Shown here: piece by piece, positions 38,800-47,198 of the stretch
How the letters are laid out: each line of letters opens with the position of its first letter
Numbering within the stretch: position 1 is the first letter of the stretch
Assembly: GCA_023389155.1 (NCBI GenBank)
Contig: JAEWEV010000031.1
Coordinates: forward strand, 1-57,774
Reading direction: 5' to 3'
DNA length: 57,774 nucleotides
Origin: Pseudomonadota bacterium
GTDB taxonomy: Bacteria > Pseudomonadota > Gammaproteobacteria > Burkholderiales > Burkholderiaceae_B
Position numbers and translations under genes: made by a program
Notes under the pieces: model-generated
Told to the model about the DNA's origin: nothing
The model's database searches: none
The model's input: the letters and a program-made list of their open reading frames with translations, nothing else

Positions 38800-40173
38800 A
38801 TGAAGACACGTATCGAGAAAGACAGTATGGGCCAGTTGCAGGTTCCGGCCCAGGCACTTTATGGCGCGCAGACACAGCGCGCCATCAATAACTTTCCGAT
38901 CAGCGGGCAGCGTCTGCCTGCAGCCTTTATTCGTTCGCTGCTGCTGGCCAAGGCGGCCGCAGCCAAAGCCAATGTAAAACTCAAACAGATTCCGCCCGAG
39001 ATGGGCCAGGCCATTGTGACATCGGTCGACACGCTGCTCGAAGGCGACTTCATGGTGCACTTTCCCATCGATATATACCAGACGGGTTCCGGCACCAGCA
39101 CGAATATGAACGCCAATGAGGTGCTGGCCACGCTGGCCACCAAGCTTTACGGCGAGCCTGTCAGCCCCAATGATCACGTCAATTACGGGCAAAGCAGTAA
39201 CGACATGATCCCGGGCACGATTCATATCAGTGCGGCCGTTCAGCTGCACAAGGAACTGCTGCCCGCATTGACCCACCTGGCCAAAGTCATTCGCAAGAAA
39301 GCCAAATCGGTCGATCGCTATGTCAAAACCGGCAGAACCCATCTGATGGATGCGATGCCGGTTCGTATGAGTCAGGCGCTCGAAGGCTGGGCGGTGCAGG
39401 TTGAACAGAACATCCAGAACCTCAAGGGTCAGCAGGCCTTGCTGCAGACGCTGGCGCAGGGAGGCACGGCCGTCGGCACGGGCATCAATGCCCATCCGAA
39501 GTTCGCGGCAGAATTTGCCCGCCAGATCAGCAGCCTGACCGGTGTGCGCTTTCAGCCGGCAGAGAATTTTTTCGCGCACATCGGTTCCCAGGATATCGCT
39601 GTGGCGCTGTCTGGGCAGTTGAAAACCACCGCTGTCACGCTTATGAAAATTGCCAATGACCTGCGCTGGATGAACTCCGGGCCGCTGGCCGGTCTTGGTG
39701 AAATCGAACTGGAGGCCCTGCAACCGGGCTCCTCCATCATGCCGGGCAAAGTCAATCCCGTGATTCCAGAAGCGACGGCCATGGTCGCCGCGCAGGTCAT
39801 TGGCAACGACGCCGCCATCACCATCGGCGGACAGTCGGGTAATTTTGAACTGAACGTGATGCTGCCCATGATTGCACATAATCTGTTGAACAGTCTTGAA
39901 CTGCTGGCCAATGTCTCCCGGCTTCTGGCGGACAAGGCCATCGCCACATTCAAGGTTAACGAGCCGCGGTTGCAGGAAGCGCTGGACAAGAACCCGATTC
40001 TGGTTACCGCGTTGAATCCGGTGGTGGGCTATCTGAAAGCCGCAGAAATTGCCAAGCAGGCGTACAAGGAAAAACGGCCAATTATCGATGTGGCGGCAGA
40101 GAAAACTGACCTGGGTGAAGCGCAGCTGCGCAAGCTGCTGGATCCGAAAAAACTGACCGAGGGCGGCCTGTAG
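38800..40173 (+). CDS. fumC: Class II fumarate hydratase
   Basis: Oxygen-stable tetrameric fumarase of the TCA cycle, interconverting fumarate and malate. The 457 residues contain TGSGTSTNMNANEV, the catalytic-site segment GRTHLMDAMP and the signature GSSIMPGKVNPVIPEA. The last of these shows SIMPGKVNP rather than the ammonia-lyase variants, and the sequence at the second catalytic-site segment reads HLMDAMPVRM. This favours fumarase over aspartate ammonia-lyase. GAGG precedes the ATG, and a good sigma70 promoter lies upstream. The DUF1289 gene follows 44 nt after the stop. Confidence 0.93.
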   Translation: MKTRIEKDSMGQLQVPAQALYGAQTQRAINNFPISGQRLPAAFIRSLLLAKAAAAKANVKLKQIPPEMGQAIVTSVDTLLEGDFMVHFPIDIYQTGSGTSTNMNANEVLATLATKLYGEPVSPNDHVNYGQSSNDMIPGTIHISAAVQLHKELLPALTHLAKVIRKKAKSVDRYVKTGRTHLMDAMPVRMSQALEGWAVQVEQNIQNLKGQQALLQTLAQGGTAVGTGINAHPKFAAEFARQISSLTGVRFQPAENFFAHIGSQDIAVALSGQLKTTAVTLMKIANDLRWMNSGPLAGLGEIELEALQPGSSIMPGKVNPVIPEATAMVAAQVIGNDAAITIGGQSGNFELNVMLPMIAHNLLNSLELLANVSRLLADKAIATFKVNEPRLQEALDKNPILVTALNPVVGYLKAAEIAKQAYKEKRPIIDVAAEKTDLGEAQLRKLLDPKKLTEGGL

Positions 40174-40217
40174 CATCCTTGCCGCCAGCGCAGGGGTGAA
40201 CACCAAGCCATAACATC

Positions 40218-40496
40218 ATGGAACAGCTCGAATTCTTCGACATTCCCAGCCCCTGCCGGGGGATTTGCGAAATGAACAGTCGCGGTCTTTGCCGTGGCTG
40301 TTTGCGCAACCGGGAAGAACGTTTCCAGTGGCAGACATTCTCTGACTCACGCAAGCGTGAAATTCTGCGCCTGTGCACCCAGCGGCGGCACAAACTGATC
40401 CTGGAAGTGCTGGCAGCAAGGGCACGGGCGGCGGGAGACCAGGATGACCAGCAGGACCTGGCAGAGGACATCGAACCGCGCCTGCCAGGCACCTGA
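40218..40496 (+). CDS. DUF1289 cysteine-motif protein
   Basis: Small protein of 92 residues with the DUF1289 cysteine pattern PCRGICEMNSRGLCRGCLRN (about 12-31) and then W-x-T-F and an Arg-rich helix. The four cysteines suggest a metal or iron-sulfur site. Proteins of this family are widespread in proteobacteria next to central-metabolism genes; function is unknown. The acidic C-terminus (DDQQDLAEDIEP) is unremarkable. Probably cotranscribed with fumC. Confidence 0.85.
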   Translation: MEQLEFFDIPSPCRGICEMNSRGLCRGCLRNREERFQWQTFSDSRKREILRLCTQRRHKLILEVLAARARAAGDQDDQQDLAEDIEPRLPGT

Positions 40497-40696
40497 AATC
40501 ATCCACGGTCTACGCGCGCAGACCGTCCAGTCGTATTTGAGGCGGCCAGCCATCTGTTAACAACGATGCCGCGGTCCTCACTCAGCGATTACGCGGCCCC
40601 CACAAAGGCCCCACTTATCATCACCAGGCCATCGCGCAGTCACTACCCATTCATCACCAGGGAATCTTCAAGGCCGCGGGCATGCCCCGGCGCCTA

Positions 40697-41149
40697 TCAT
40701 CCGGCCTTGTCTGCCGTTTCCGGCTCGGCCTGACATCCCGGGAACTGGCTGATATCCATCCACATGAGTTCCCAGATATGGCCGTCAGGATCACTGATGC
40801 TGCGACCATACATAAAGCCATGATCCTGCGCGTCGCGTACTTCTGTCGCGCCCAGGGACAGCGCTTTTTCTGTCAGACTGTCGACCTCTTCCCTTGACTG
40901 GCGACTGATGCAAAGCAGGACTTCGCTGCTCTTGTGTGCATCGGCAACGGATCTGGGCGTGAAGTCGGTAAACCGCTGCTTCTCAAGAAACATGACACTT
41001 GCCATCGGACTGATCTCCATGCACAAGGTATCTGCACTGCTGAACATTGGGTTGAACGAGAACCCGAGATTCGAGAAAAATGACCGGGTCGTCTCTACCG
41101 AGGTGATCGGCAGGTTGACAAAAATCAGGGTGGGGTTATCTGTATTCAT
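40697..41149 (-). CDS. VOC (glyoxalase/bleomycin-resistance) family protein
   Basis: A 150-residue protein of the vicinal-oxygen-chelate fold with two beta-alpha-beta-beta-beta modules: LIFVNLPITSVETTRSFFSNLGF at the start and GFMYGRSISDPDGHIWELMWMD near the end. It resembles the lactoylglutathione lyase-like proteins of unknown substrate in many proteobacteria. The ATG at 41149 was chosen because GGAG lies 7 nt upstream. Enzyme activity cannot be assigned. Confidence 0.82.
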   Translation of the reverse strand: MNTDNPTLIFVNLPITSVETTRSFFSNLGFSFNPMFSSADTLCMEISPMASVMFLEKQRFTDFTPRSVADAHKSSEVLLCISRQSREEVDSLTEKALSLGATEVRDAQDHGFMYGRSISDPDGHIWELMWMDISQFPGCQAEPETADKAG

Positions 41150-41479
41150 ATCATGCTCCATGAAGCAGGTTTGCAAGGGGTTGTCCGCGTCAACGGGCGC
41201 ATTGGTCAACGTGCATGTGACGGGGCCATCGGTCAAAAATCCGCTTGGGCCGAATCCTCGGGCTCCTGTCTATCGGACAGAAGAACCGGACTGGTGTCGA
41301 TCCGCGATTGCGGGACGGATTCTCGCGTTCGATGTACATGGCTACACTATAGAGCGCCTGCGATTTGCGGATAAGTGCAGATAACGGCAATGTAGCGGGT
41401 TGATTGCGACAATATTCTGACGTATAGTGAGCGCGTACCGGCAGCATCGTGCCGGAAACATTTACCAACGGGGCGTATC
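41150..41479. other. Divergent intergenic region, 330 nt
   Basis: Separates the VOC protein and AraC-type regulator genes. The right part contains a good promoter for the regulator (41400-41428). A TATAGT on the minus strand near 41350 may serve the VOC gene but has no matching -35. No gene seen. Confidence 0.5.
41400..41428 (+). promoter_or_regulatory. Promoter of the GlxA-type regulator gene
   Basis: TTGATT (41400-41405), a 17-nt spacer and TATAGT (41423-41428), matching consensus at four and five of six positions, lie about 50 nt before the start. Confidence 0.55.
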
Positions 41480-42439
41480 ATGAAACAGATCGTTTTTCTT
41501 GTCCCTGAGGGGGTCAATCTGGCCGGGCTTGAGCAGGCCCGCCTGGGACTTACCGAGGCCTGTAACTATCGCAAGCAGCAGGGCCTGCCTGCGCTTTTCG
41601 GGGTTTCGCTGGCGGGTGCAAAAGCCGAGATCCTGGCGGGTAACGGCCATTACGCCATTCGCCCCGATTACCTGCTTGCCGATGTACCTGAAGCCGATTT
41701 GTATATCGTGCCGCCCACCGAACCCTCACCCGCGACCCTGCACGACAATGGACCGCTCATCGCCTGGATTGCCGAAAAATTTGCCGCGGGGTCGCCTATG
41801 GCCAGCCTGTGCATGGGCAGCGCGCTGCTCGCTGCCGCCGGGATACTGGATGGGTTGCGTGCCGTCACGCACTGGCAGGCACTGGAGGCGATGCAGAAGG
41901 CGTTTCCGGCAGTGCGATGGGATGCCGAAAAGACGCTGGATTTCGATGGGGGCGTGTTTACCAGTGGTGGCGCCGTCTCGGCCAGTCGCCTGATTCTGCA
42001 TCTGATCGAAATGCACTCGGACCGCGCCACGGCCATCTATTGTGCCAAGGTATTCCAGCTTGATTACGAGCGTCATTCACAGCTGCCATTTTGCATTTTC
42101 AATGGCTGGAAAGCGCACGGCGATGCGTCCATCATGCCGGTGCAGTCGTTTCTGGAGCGGCATTACTCGCAAAGAATCACGGTAGAGCAGCTCTGCGATT
42201 CCTTTGCCATGGGCCGCCGGACACTGGAGCGCCGCTTTCGCAAGGCCACGGGACAGTCGGTGCTGGAATATCAGCAGCGGGTACGCGTAGAGGCAGCCAA
42301 GCGTCAGCTTGAAATGACCAGCAGTACAATTTCAGATGTCATGTACGGTGTGGGCTATAACGATGCCAAGGCGTTTCGCGATACTTTTCGCAAGTACAGC
42401 GGCTTGTCGCCGCTGGCCTATCGCGAGCGCTATCAGTAA
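41480..42439 (+). CDS. GlxA-family AraC-type regulator with DJ-1/PfpI domain
   Basis: A 319-residue regulator. The N-terminal DJ-1/PfpI-like domain (about 1-185) has the nucleophile elbow SLCMGSALLAAAG, and the C-terminal AraC DNA-binding domain has two helix-turn-helix units (about 215-315, ITVEQLCDSFAMGRRTLERRF and ISDVMYGVGYNDAKAFRDTF). Members control catabolism of choline, carnitine, dimethylglycine or arginine, but the ligand here is unknown. It converges on the MmgE/PrpD gene and their ends overlap by 7 nt. Confidence 0.9.
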   Translation: MKQIVFLVPEGVNLAGLEQARLGLTEACNYRKQQGLPALFGVSLAGAKAEILAGNGHYAIRPDYLLADVPEADLYIVPPTEPSPATLHDNGPLIAWIAEKFAAGSPMASLCMGSALLAAAGILDGLRAVTHWQALEAMQKAFPAVRWDAEKTLDFDGGVFTSGGAVSASRLILHLIEMHSDRATAIYCAKVFQLDYERHSQLPFCIFNGWKAHGDASIMPVQSFLERHYSQRITVEQLCDSFAMGRRTLERRFRKATGQSVLEYQQRVRVEAAKRQLEMTSSTISDVMYGVGYNDAKAFRDTFRKYSGLSPLAYRERYQ

Positions 42440-43785
42440 ATGGTGCCGATGCGTTCAGTACGGGTAATCGATTCGATGTTGTGCATTCCCGACTGTAACT
42501 GGGTATCCGACAGCGTGCCGCCGTATTGCGCCAGACCAAGTACCTTCTGCCGGATCTCCTCACGCGTCAGTGTATTGCCCGGATCTCCCTTGGGTTCATC
42601 CACACGACCCTGCAGGGTGCGGCCATCGTGCGTGACGACTGATACCTTGCCGATCCAGCGTTGCGGGTAGGCTGAATCGACCTCTTCATCCCGCTCCATG
42701 GTGACCCGCTCCCGGAAATCCGCAACGGCCTTATCATTCAGGGCGGCGTCGAACTCGGGCAGACCGGCGCGCTGGCGTAATGCAATCAGCGCCAGTACCG
42801 TTCCCATGGAGAACTTGGACTGATGGACGGTTTCGGGGCGGGTGACCGCACCGAGCACGTCGATGGCACCCTGATGCACATGGGTGATGACGCGATTGAT
42901 ATCTTCTGCTGCCAGCGCGTGATCCTGCATGACGCGAGCCAATGCGTCGGCCGCCGGGTGCGTATGCCGGCACGATGCATGGTATTTGAACGAGGTTTCT
43001 GCCAGAGCCCAGCGTGAACCCAGGCCATCGGTCAGCCGCGAGGGATCCGCATCACTGGACATGCCCGCCCCCAGGCCCTGGGCGCCTTCCAGAATCTGTC
43101 TGGCGCCGGTGAATCCATCGCGCGCCAGCCACGCAGCCGTCAGACCGTTGGCCGCCGCCTTGGCAGTATGCAGCTGCTTGGAATCGGCAGCGGTACGCAG
43201 GAACTCCCACAGACCGGCAGCCTGCGTTCCGGCCGAGCCGATGGCGTCCAGCATTTGCGCCGGAGACAGTGACATCAGGCGGCCTGCCGCCACGGCCGCG
43301 GCAATCGTGCCGGCGGTGCCGGTCGTATGAAAGATGCGATAGTGGGAGCGTCCCAGAAACTCGCCGATTCGTATGCCCGCTTCATAGCCCGCCACGCAGG
43401 CCACCAGCAGGTCCCTGCCTGAGGCGCCCAGGTCCTGGGCCACGGCCAGCGCAGCTGGGAACACGACGGCGGCGGGATGGAACACTGCCCCGTTGTGCAC
43501 ATCGTCCTGTTCCACCATATGCGCCGCCGCGCCGTTAACCAGGGCCGCAAACAAAGGCGACGTGGTCTGGGTGGAGCCGATGATCTGTGCGCTTCCCTGG
43601 GCAGGGCCCATGGCAAGGGCAAAGTCACGAATCGACTTGACGGGACGCGCCGGATAGCCCGCTAGCATGGATCCGAAGGTATCCAGCAGAAAATCTTCGC
43701 AGCGTGCAATGACTGCATCGGGAATCATCTCATAGCTGAGACTGGCGGTGAACTCGGCAAGGGTGGCACTGGGTGTTTGCGTCAT
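42433..43785 (-). CDS. MmgE/PrpD family protein of the itaconate-like locus
   Basis: A 450-residue protein of the family that includes 2-methylcitrate dehydratase (PrpD) and cis-aconitate decarboxylase. The family's helical domain (AAHMVEQDDVHNGAVFHPAAVVFPAALA, with the conserved Asp and His) is intact. From memory, a PrpD-type gene also sits in the Pseudomonas aeruginosa itaconate locus, though its exact job is uncertain. It is the downstream gene of an operon with the acyl-CoA dehydrogenase (48-nt gap). It might dehydrate or hydrate a branched C5-C6 dicarboxylic acid; neither PrpD activity nor cis-aconitate decarboxylation can be claimed. Confidence 0.82.
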   Translation of the reverse strand: MTQTPSATLAEFTASLSYEMIPDAVIARCEDFLLDTFGSMLAGYPARPVKSIRDFALAMGPAQGSAQIIGSTQTTSPLFAALVNGAAAHMVEQDDVHNGAVFHPAAVVFPAALAVAQDLGASGRDLLVACVAGYEAGIRIGEFLGRSHYRIFHTTGTAGTIAAAVAAGRLMSLSPAQMLDAIGSAGTQAAGLWEFLRTAADSKQLHTAKAAANGLTAAWLARDGFTGARQILEGAQGLGAGMSSDADPSRLTDGLGSRWALAETSFKYHASCRHTHPAADALARVMQDHALAAEDINRVITHVHQGAIDVLGAVTRPETVHQSKFSMGTVLALIALRQRAGLPEFDAALNDKAVADFRERVTMERDEEVDSAYPQRWIGKVSVVTHDGRTLQGRVDEPKGDPGNTLTREEIRQKVLGLAQYGGTLSDTQLQSGMHNIESITRTERIGTIY

Positions 43786-43833
43786 GGCAGGCTTCCAAGG
43801 CAGAATGTAGCGGCAAGTAATGAATCAGAACAA

Positions 43834-44994
43834 TCAGAACGAGCGGGGCAGGCCCAGAACGTGTTCTGCGACATAGGAATAGATCAGGTTGGTCGAAATC
43901 GGCGCGACCTGGTACAGACGGGTTTCGCGGAATTTGCGTTCAACATCATACTCATTGGCAAATCCGAATCCTCCGTGGAACTGCAGGCAGGCGTTGGCAG
44001 CCTCCCATGAGGCTTCGGAAGCCAGCAGCTTGGCCATATTGGCCTGTGTGCCGCAAGCCTGCTTTGCGTCGAAGCGGCGTGCCGCCTCGTAGCGCATCAG
44101 GCTGGCTGCTTCGATATTGATGAAGGCTTTGGCGATGGGGAACTGCACGCCCTGGTTCTGCCCGATAGGACGTCCAAAAACCTTGCGCTCTTTCACATAG
44201 GCACTGACCTTATCGATGAACCAGTAGCCATCGCCGATACATTCGGCAGCAATCAGCGTGCGTTCTGCATTCAGGCCGTCCAGAATGTATTTGAAACCCT
44301 TGCCTTCTTCGCCGATCAGGCTCTCTTCAGGCAGTTCCAGGTTATCGAAAAACAGCTCGTTCGTCTCGTGATTGACCATGTTGGGGATGGGCTGCAGCGT
44401 CATTCCGCCTTTGAGCGCCGTATGGATGTCGACCAGGAAGATGGACATGCCTTCGGACTTGCGGGTGACCTGATCCAGCGGTGTCGTGCGGGCCAGCAGA
44501 ATCATCAGGTCGGAGTGCTGTACTCGGGAGATCCAGACCTTCTGGCCGTTGATCACATAGCGGCCATCTTTCTTTGTTGCGGTTGTCTTGATCTTGGTGG
44601 TGTCGGTACCGGTCGTAGGCTCGGTCACCGCCATGGATTGCAAACGCAACTCGCCTGTGGCGATCTTTGGCAGGTACTGTTTCTTCTGCGCATCCGAGCC
44701 ATGGCGCAGCAGCGTCCCCATGTTGTACATCTGGCCGTGGCAGGCACCGGAATTACCCCCACAACGGTTGATTTCTTCCATGATGACGGTCGCTTCAGTT
44801 AGACTGAGGCCCGAGCCCCCGTATTCCTGGGGAATCAGGGCAGCCAGCCAGCCGGCCTCTGTCAGGGCATTGACAAACGCCTCGGGGTAGGCGCGTTTTT
44901 CATCTATGTCGCGAAAATATTCTGCGGGGAACTGGGCGCACAAATCGCGAATGGCATCGCGAATGTCCTGGAAAGAATCGGCTTGATGTTGCAC
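43834..44994 (-). CDS. Acyl-CoA dehydrogenase with relocated catalytic glutamate
   Basis: FAD enzyme of about 386 residues with all three acyl-CoA dehydrogenase domains: RLQSMAVTEPTTGTD (117-131), WISRVQHSD and QFHGGFGFANEYDVERKFRETRLYQ (339-362). The usual YEGT segment that carries the catalytic Glu reads VAPIS (363-367), so that Glu is absent. In contrast Glu244 in LNAERTLIA aligns with the helix-G glutamate used by isovaleryl- and long-chain enzymes. The start is a GTG at 44994 with GAGG upstream; the upstream frame extension does not look like protein. Substrate may be methylsuccinyl-CoA or a similar branched dicarboxyl-CoA, judging from the neighbours. Confidence 0.85.
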   Translation of the reverse strand: MQHQADSFQDIRDAIRDLCAQFPAEYFRDIDEKRAYPEAFVNALTEAGWLAALIPQEYGGSGLSLTEATVIMEEINRCGGNSGACHGQMYNMGTLLRHGSDAQKKQYLPKIATGELRLQSMAVTEPTTGTDTTKIKTTATKKDGRYVINGQKVWISRVQHSDLMILLARTTPLDQVTRKSEGMSIFLVDIHTALKGGMTLQPIPNMVNHETNELFFDNLELPEESLIGEEGKGFKYILDGLNAERTLIAAECIGDGYWFIDKVSAYVKERKVFGRPIGQNQGVQFPIAKAFINIEAASLMRYEAARRFDAKQACGTQANMAKLLASEASWEAANACLQFHGGFGFANEYDVERKFRETRLYQVAPISTNLIYSYVAEHVLGLPRSF

Positions 44995-45065
44995 GGTGGG
45001 ACCTCGGAAAAATAAACAGGAACAGCCTCTACTGTGACAGATTCCGCGGTTTCTGAATATTGATG

Positions 45066-45078
45066 TTTGCTTAACAAA
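45066..45078. promoter_or_regulatory. LysR-type operator core (T-N11-A)
   Basis: TTTGCTTAACAAA is an interrupted palindrome with the T-N11-A form bound by LysR-type regulators. It lies between the divergent acyl-CoA dehydrogenase and LysR genes, so it is the likely site of the regulator encoded at 45109. Confidence 0.5.
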
Positions 45079-45108
45079 GACTTTAGCGATGATTAAGGAG
45101 CACCGCAG

Positions 45109-46104
45109 ATGGCGATGCATTTTGACCTCACGGACATGCAACTGATGGTTCACATCAGCGAAGTGAACAGCCTGACCAAGGGGGCGGAGCGCTCCTGTCT
45201 GTCCCTGCCTGCTGCCAGCAACCGCGTAAAGCATCTGGAAAACAACCTGGGTACCGCTCTGCTATATCGCAACAGTCAGGGCGTGACACTGACGCCTTCC
45301 GGGGAAGCCTTTGTGCGCCATGCCCATGTCGTGCTGCGTCAGCTGGAGCACCTGCGCGGCGATATCCGGGAGTTCGCCGAGGGTATCAAGGGCAAGGTCC
45401 GGGTCTATGCCAATACCACGGCGATGAACGAATTTATGCCCGATATCCTGAGCCGCTATCTTGCCCTGCATCCAGATGTGAGTGTGGAGCTGCGTGAGCG
45501 GCTCAGCTATCGCATCGTCAGCCTGGTCAGCGAAGGGCTGGCCGATATTGGCGTGGTAGCGGGCATCGCCGAAGATCAGGTCGTCTCTGAAGACGGACTG
45601 CACTTTCTTCCCTATCGATCCGACAATCTGGTGCTGGTTACCTCGCAGGGACACCGGCTGGCGGCCTACAACGAGCTGGCCTTTGCGGAAACGCTGTCCT
45701 GCGAATTTGTCGGTCTGTCCGAATGGAGCGCGATCCATGCTTTTTTGAAGCAGGCCGCAGAAACGCTGGGCAGTCCCCTGCGCTTTCGGGTGGAGGTCGG
45801 CGGGTTTGAAGCCGCGTGCCGCATGATCGCTGCCAATGCGGGTATTGGTGTCATTCCGGAAACTGCTGCGCTGCGTTATGCCGCCACCATGCCGCTTAAA
45901 ATCATCCGTCTCACCGACAGCTGGGCCGTTCGACGTCTTTATGTATGCGTGCGTAAGCTGCAGGAACTCCCGCCATTTGCGCAGGAACTGGTTGCCCTGA
46001 TGCAGGACGATGCGGCGCATCAGCAGTCAGCGGGGACTGTGCAGCAAAAACCCGCTGCGCCGCGCAAGCGCGCTGCGCGTGGGAGCCGCGCCGCTAAAGC
46101 CTGA
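45109..46104 (+). CDS. LysR-family regulator of the itaconate-like locus
   Basis: A 331-residue LysR-type regulator. The N-terminal helix-turn-helix (about 8-68) contains LTKGAERSCLSLPAASNRVKHLENNLG, and the C-terminal periplasmic-binding-like effector domain spans about 95-300. After it comes a basic Ala/Arg/Lys-rich tail (about 312-331) that is unusual for the family. It is divergent from the acyl-CoA dehydrogenase operon and upstream of the hydratase, CoA-transferase and lyase genes, the position held by RipR in itaconate loci. AGGAG precedes the ATG. Confidence 0.9.
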   Translation: MAMHFDLTDMQLMVHISEVNSLTKGAERSCLSLPAASNRVKHLENNLGTALLYRNSQGVTLTPSGEAFVRHAHVVLRQLEHLRGDIREFAEGIKGKVRVYANTTAMNEFMPDILSRYLALHPDVSVELRERLSYRIVSLVSEGLADIGVVAGIAEDQVVSEDGLHFLPYRSDNLVLVTSQGHRLAAYNELAFAETLSCEFVGLSEWSAIHAFLKQAAETLGSPLRFRVEVGGFEAACRMIAANAGIGVIPETAALRYAATMPLKIIRLTDSWAVRRLYVCVRKLQELPPFAQELVALMQDDAAHQQSAGTVQQKPAAPRKRAARGSRAAKA

Positions 46105-46358
46105 CGATGCCTTGTGTCGGCCTGTTGGGTCTACAGCATGGCTTTACCGAAGCATTGCAACGCCATTCCGACAGACATAGGGTTTGGTAAAGTCCCTCTT
46201 TCAGGATTAATAATTCCCTGTGATCGTCATAGCGGTTATGCTGATACCTGCTGTCCGAAACTCGCATTGTCGGGTTCAAGGGACAGCAGCGGACAGCAGG
46301 CAGGTAACGGACTACGCCGTTGCCGCAAGTACTTTATTTTTGTCAGGAAACAGTGCGA

Positions 46359-47198
46359 ATGACTCAGGATGTTCAGCAGCCAGACCTTTCCCAATGGATT
46401 GGTCGCCAGGAAGTAACCCAGGATTTCATCAACCCCTCGCATGTGAGAAAGATCGCGGCTTCACTGGAAACATCAGCCCCCGCAGCCGGCGAACCGCTAC
46501 CGCCACTGTGGCAATGGGCGTTATTCATTGAACCGGCTCCCCAGGATCAGCTGGGCGCTGACGGACACCCCAAACGTGGCGGTTTCCTGCCCCCGGCGGA
46601 TAACCGCAATCGCATGTGGGCGGGCGGCCGGCTGCAGTTTCTCCAACCGTTACTGGTGGGGCGCGATGGGGAACGGCTCTCCACGATTACCGCCATCCGT
46701 GAAAAGAAAGGCAGCACAGGCAGCCTGCTGTTCGTAACCGTTACCCATGAATACAAACAGGATGGGCACGTCTGCATTCACGAAGAACAGGACATTGTCT
46801 ATCGCGAGCCTTCTGCGCCCAAGCTGGGCGGAACCGATACCGCAGAAACGGCCGATTGGTCCGAAAGCATCACGCCCACCAGTACACTGCTGTTCCGCTA
46901 TTCAGCCGTGACCTTCAACGGCCATCGCATCCATTACGATCATCCCTATGTGACCGAAACCGAAGGCTATCCCGGACTGGTAGTCCATGGCCCCATGATA
47001 GCCACCCGCCTGCTGCAGGCCTTCACTCACGCGCATCCCGATAAAATCGTGACGGGCTTTTCATTCCGTGGCCACCGGCCGCTGGTTGCTCCCGCAATCT
47101 TCCGTGCCCAGGGCGCGCTTGCCGAAGATGGCAAAGCTCGTGTGTGGGCCGAACAGGACGGAACCGTCGCCCAGACTGGAGAGGTACTTTTCAAATGA
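46359..47198 (+). CDS. ich: MaoC-like itaconyl-/mesaconyl-CoA hydratase
   Basis: Double-hotdog hydratase of 279 residues. The C-terminal MaoC motif RYSAVTFNGHRIHYDHPYV (about 190-208) holds the expected catalytic Asp and His, with TEGYPGLVVHGPM following. The N-terminal half resembles the HTD2-type MaoC-N domain. In itaconate catabolism the corresponding enzyme hydrates itaconyl-CoA or mesaconyl-CoA to citramalyl-CoA. The ATG at 46359 has AGGAAA upstream; an in-frame TTG at 46320 is unlikely. The stop overlaps the CoA-transferase start as ATGA. Substrate is assigned from the three-gene set, not from residues. Confidence 0.82.
   Translation: MTQDVQQPDLSQWIGRQEVTQDFINPSHVRKIAASLETSAPAAGEPLPPLWQWALFIEPAPQDQLGADGHPKRGGFLPPADNRNRMWAGGRLQFLQPLLVGRDGERLSTITAIREKKGSTGSLLFVTVTHEYKQDGHVCIHEEQDIVYREPSAPKLGGTDTAETADWSESITPTSTLLFRYSAVTFNGHRIHYDHPYVTETEGYPGLVVHGPMIATRLLQAFTHAHPDKIVTGFSFRGHRPLVAPAIFRAQGALAEDGKARVWAEQDGTVAQTGEVLFK

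Noticed and set aside
38800..40173. Aspartate ammonia-lyase instead of fumarase
   Set aside because: Both share the GSSIMPGKVNP signature, but the HLMDAMP catalytic-site segment and overall sequence fit fumarase C better.
38794..40206. Minus-strand open frame of 470 codons opposite fumC
   Set aside because: Mirrors the fumC codon pattern, has no family resemblance, and fumC itself is unmistakable.
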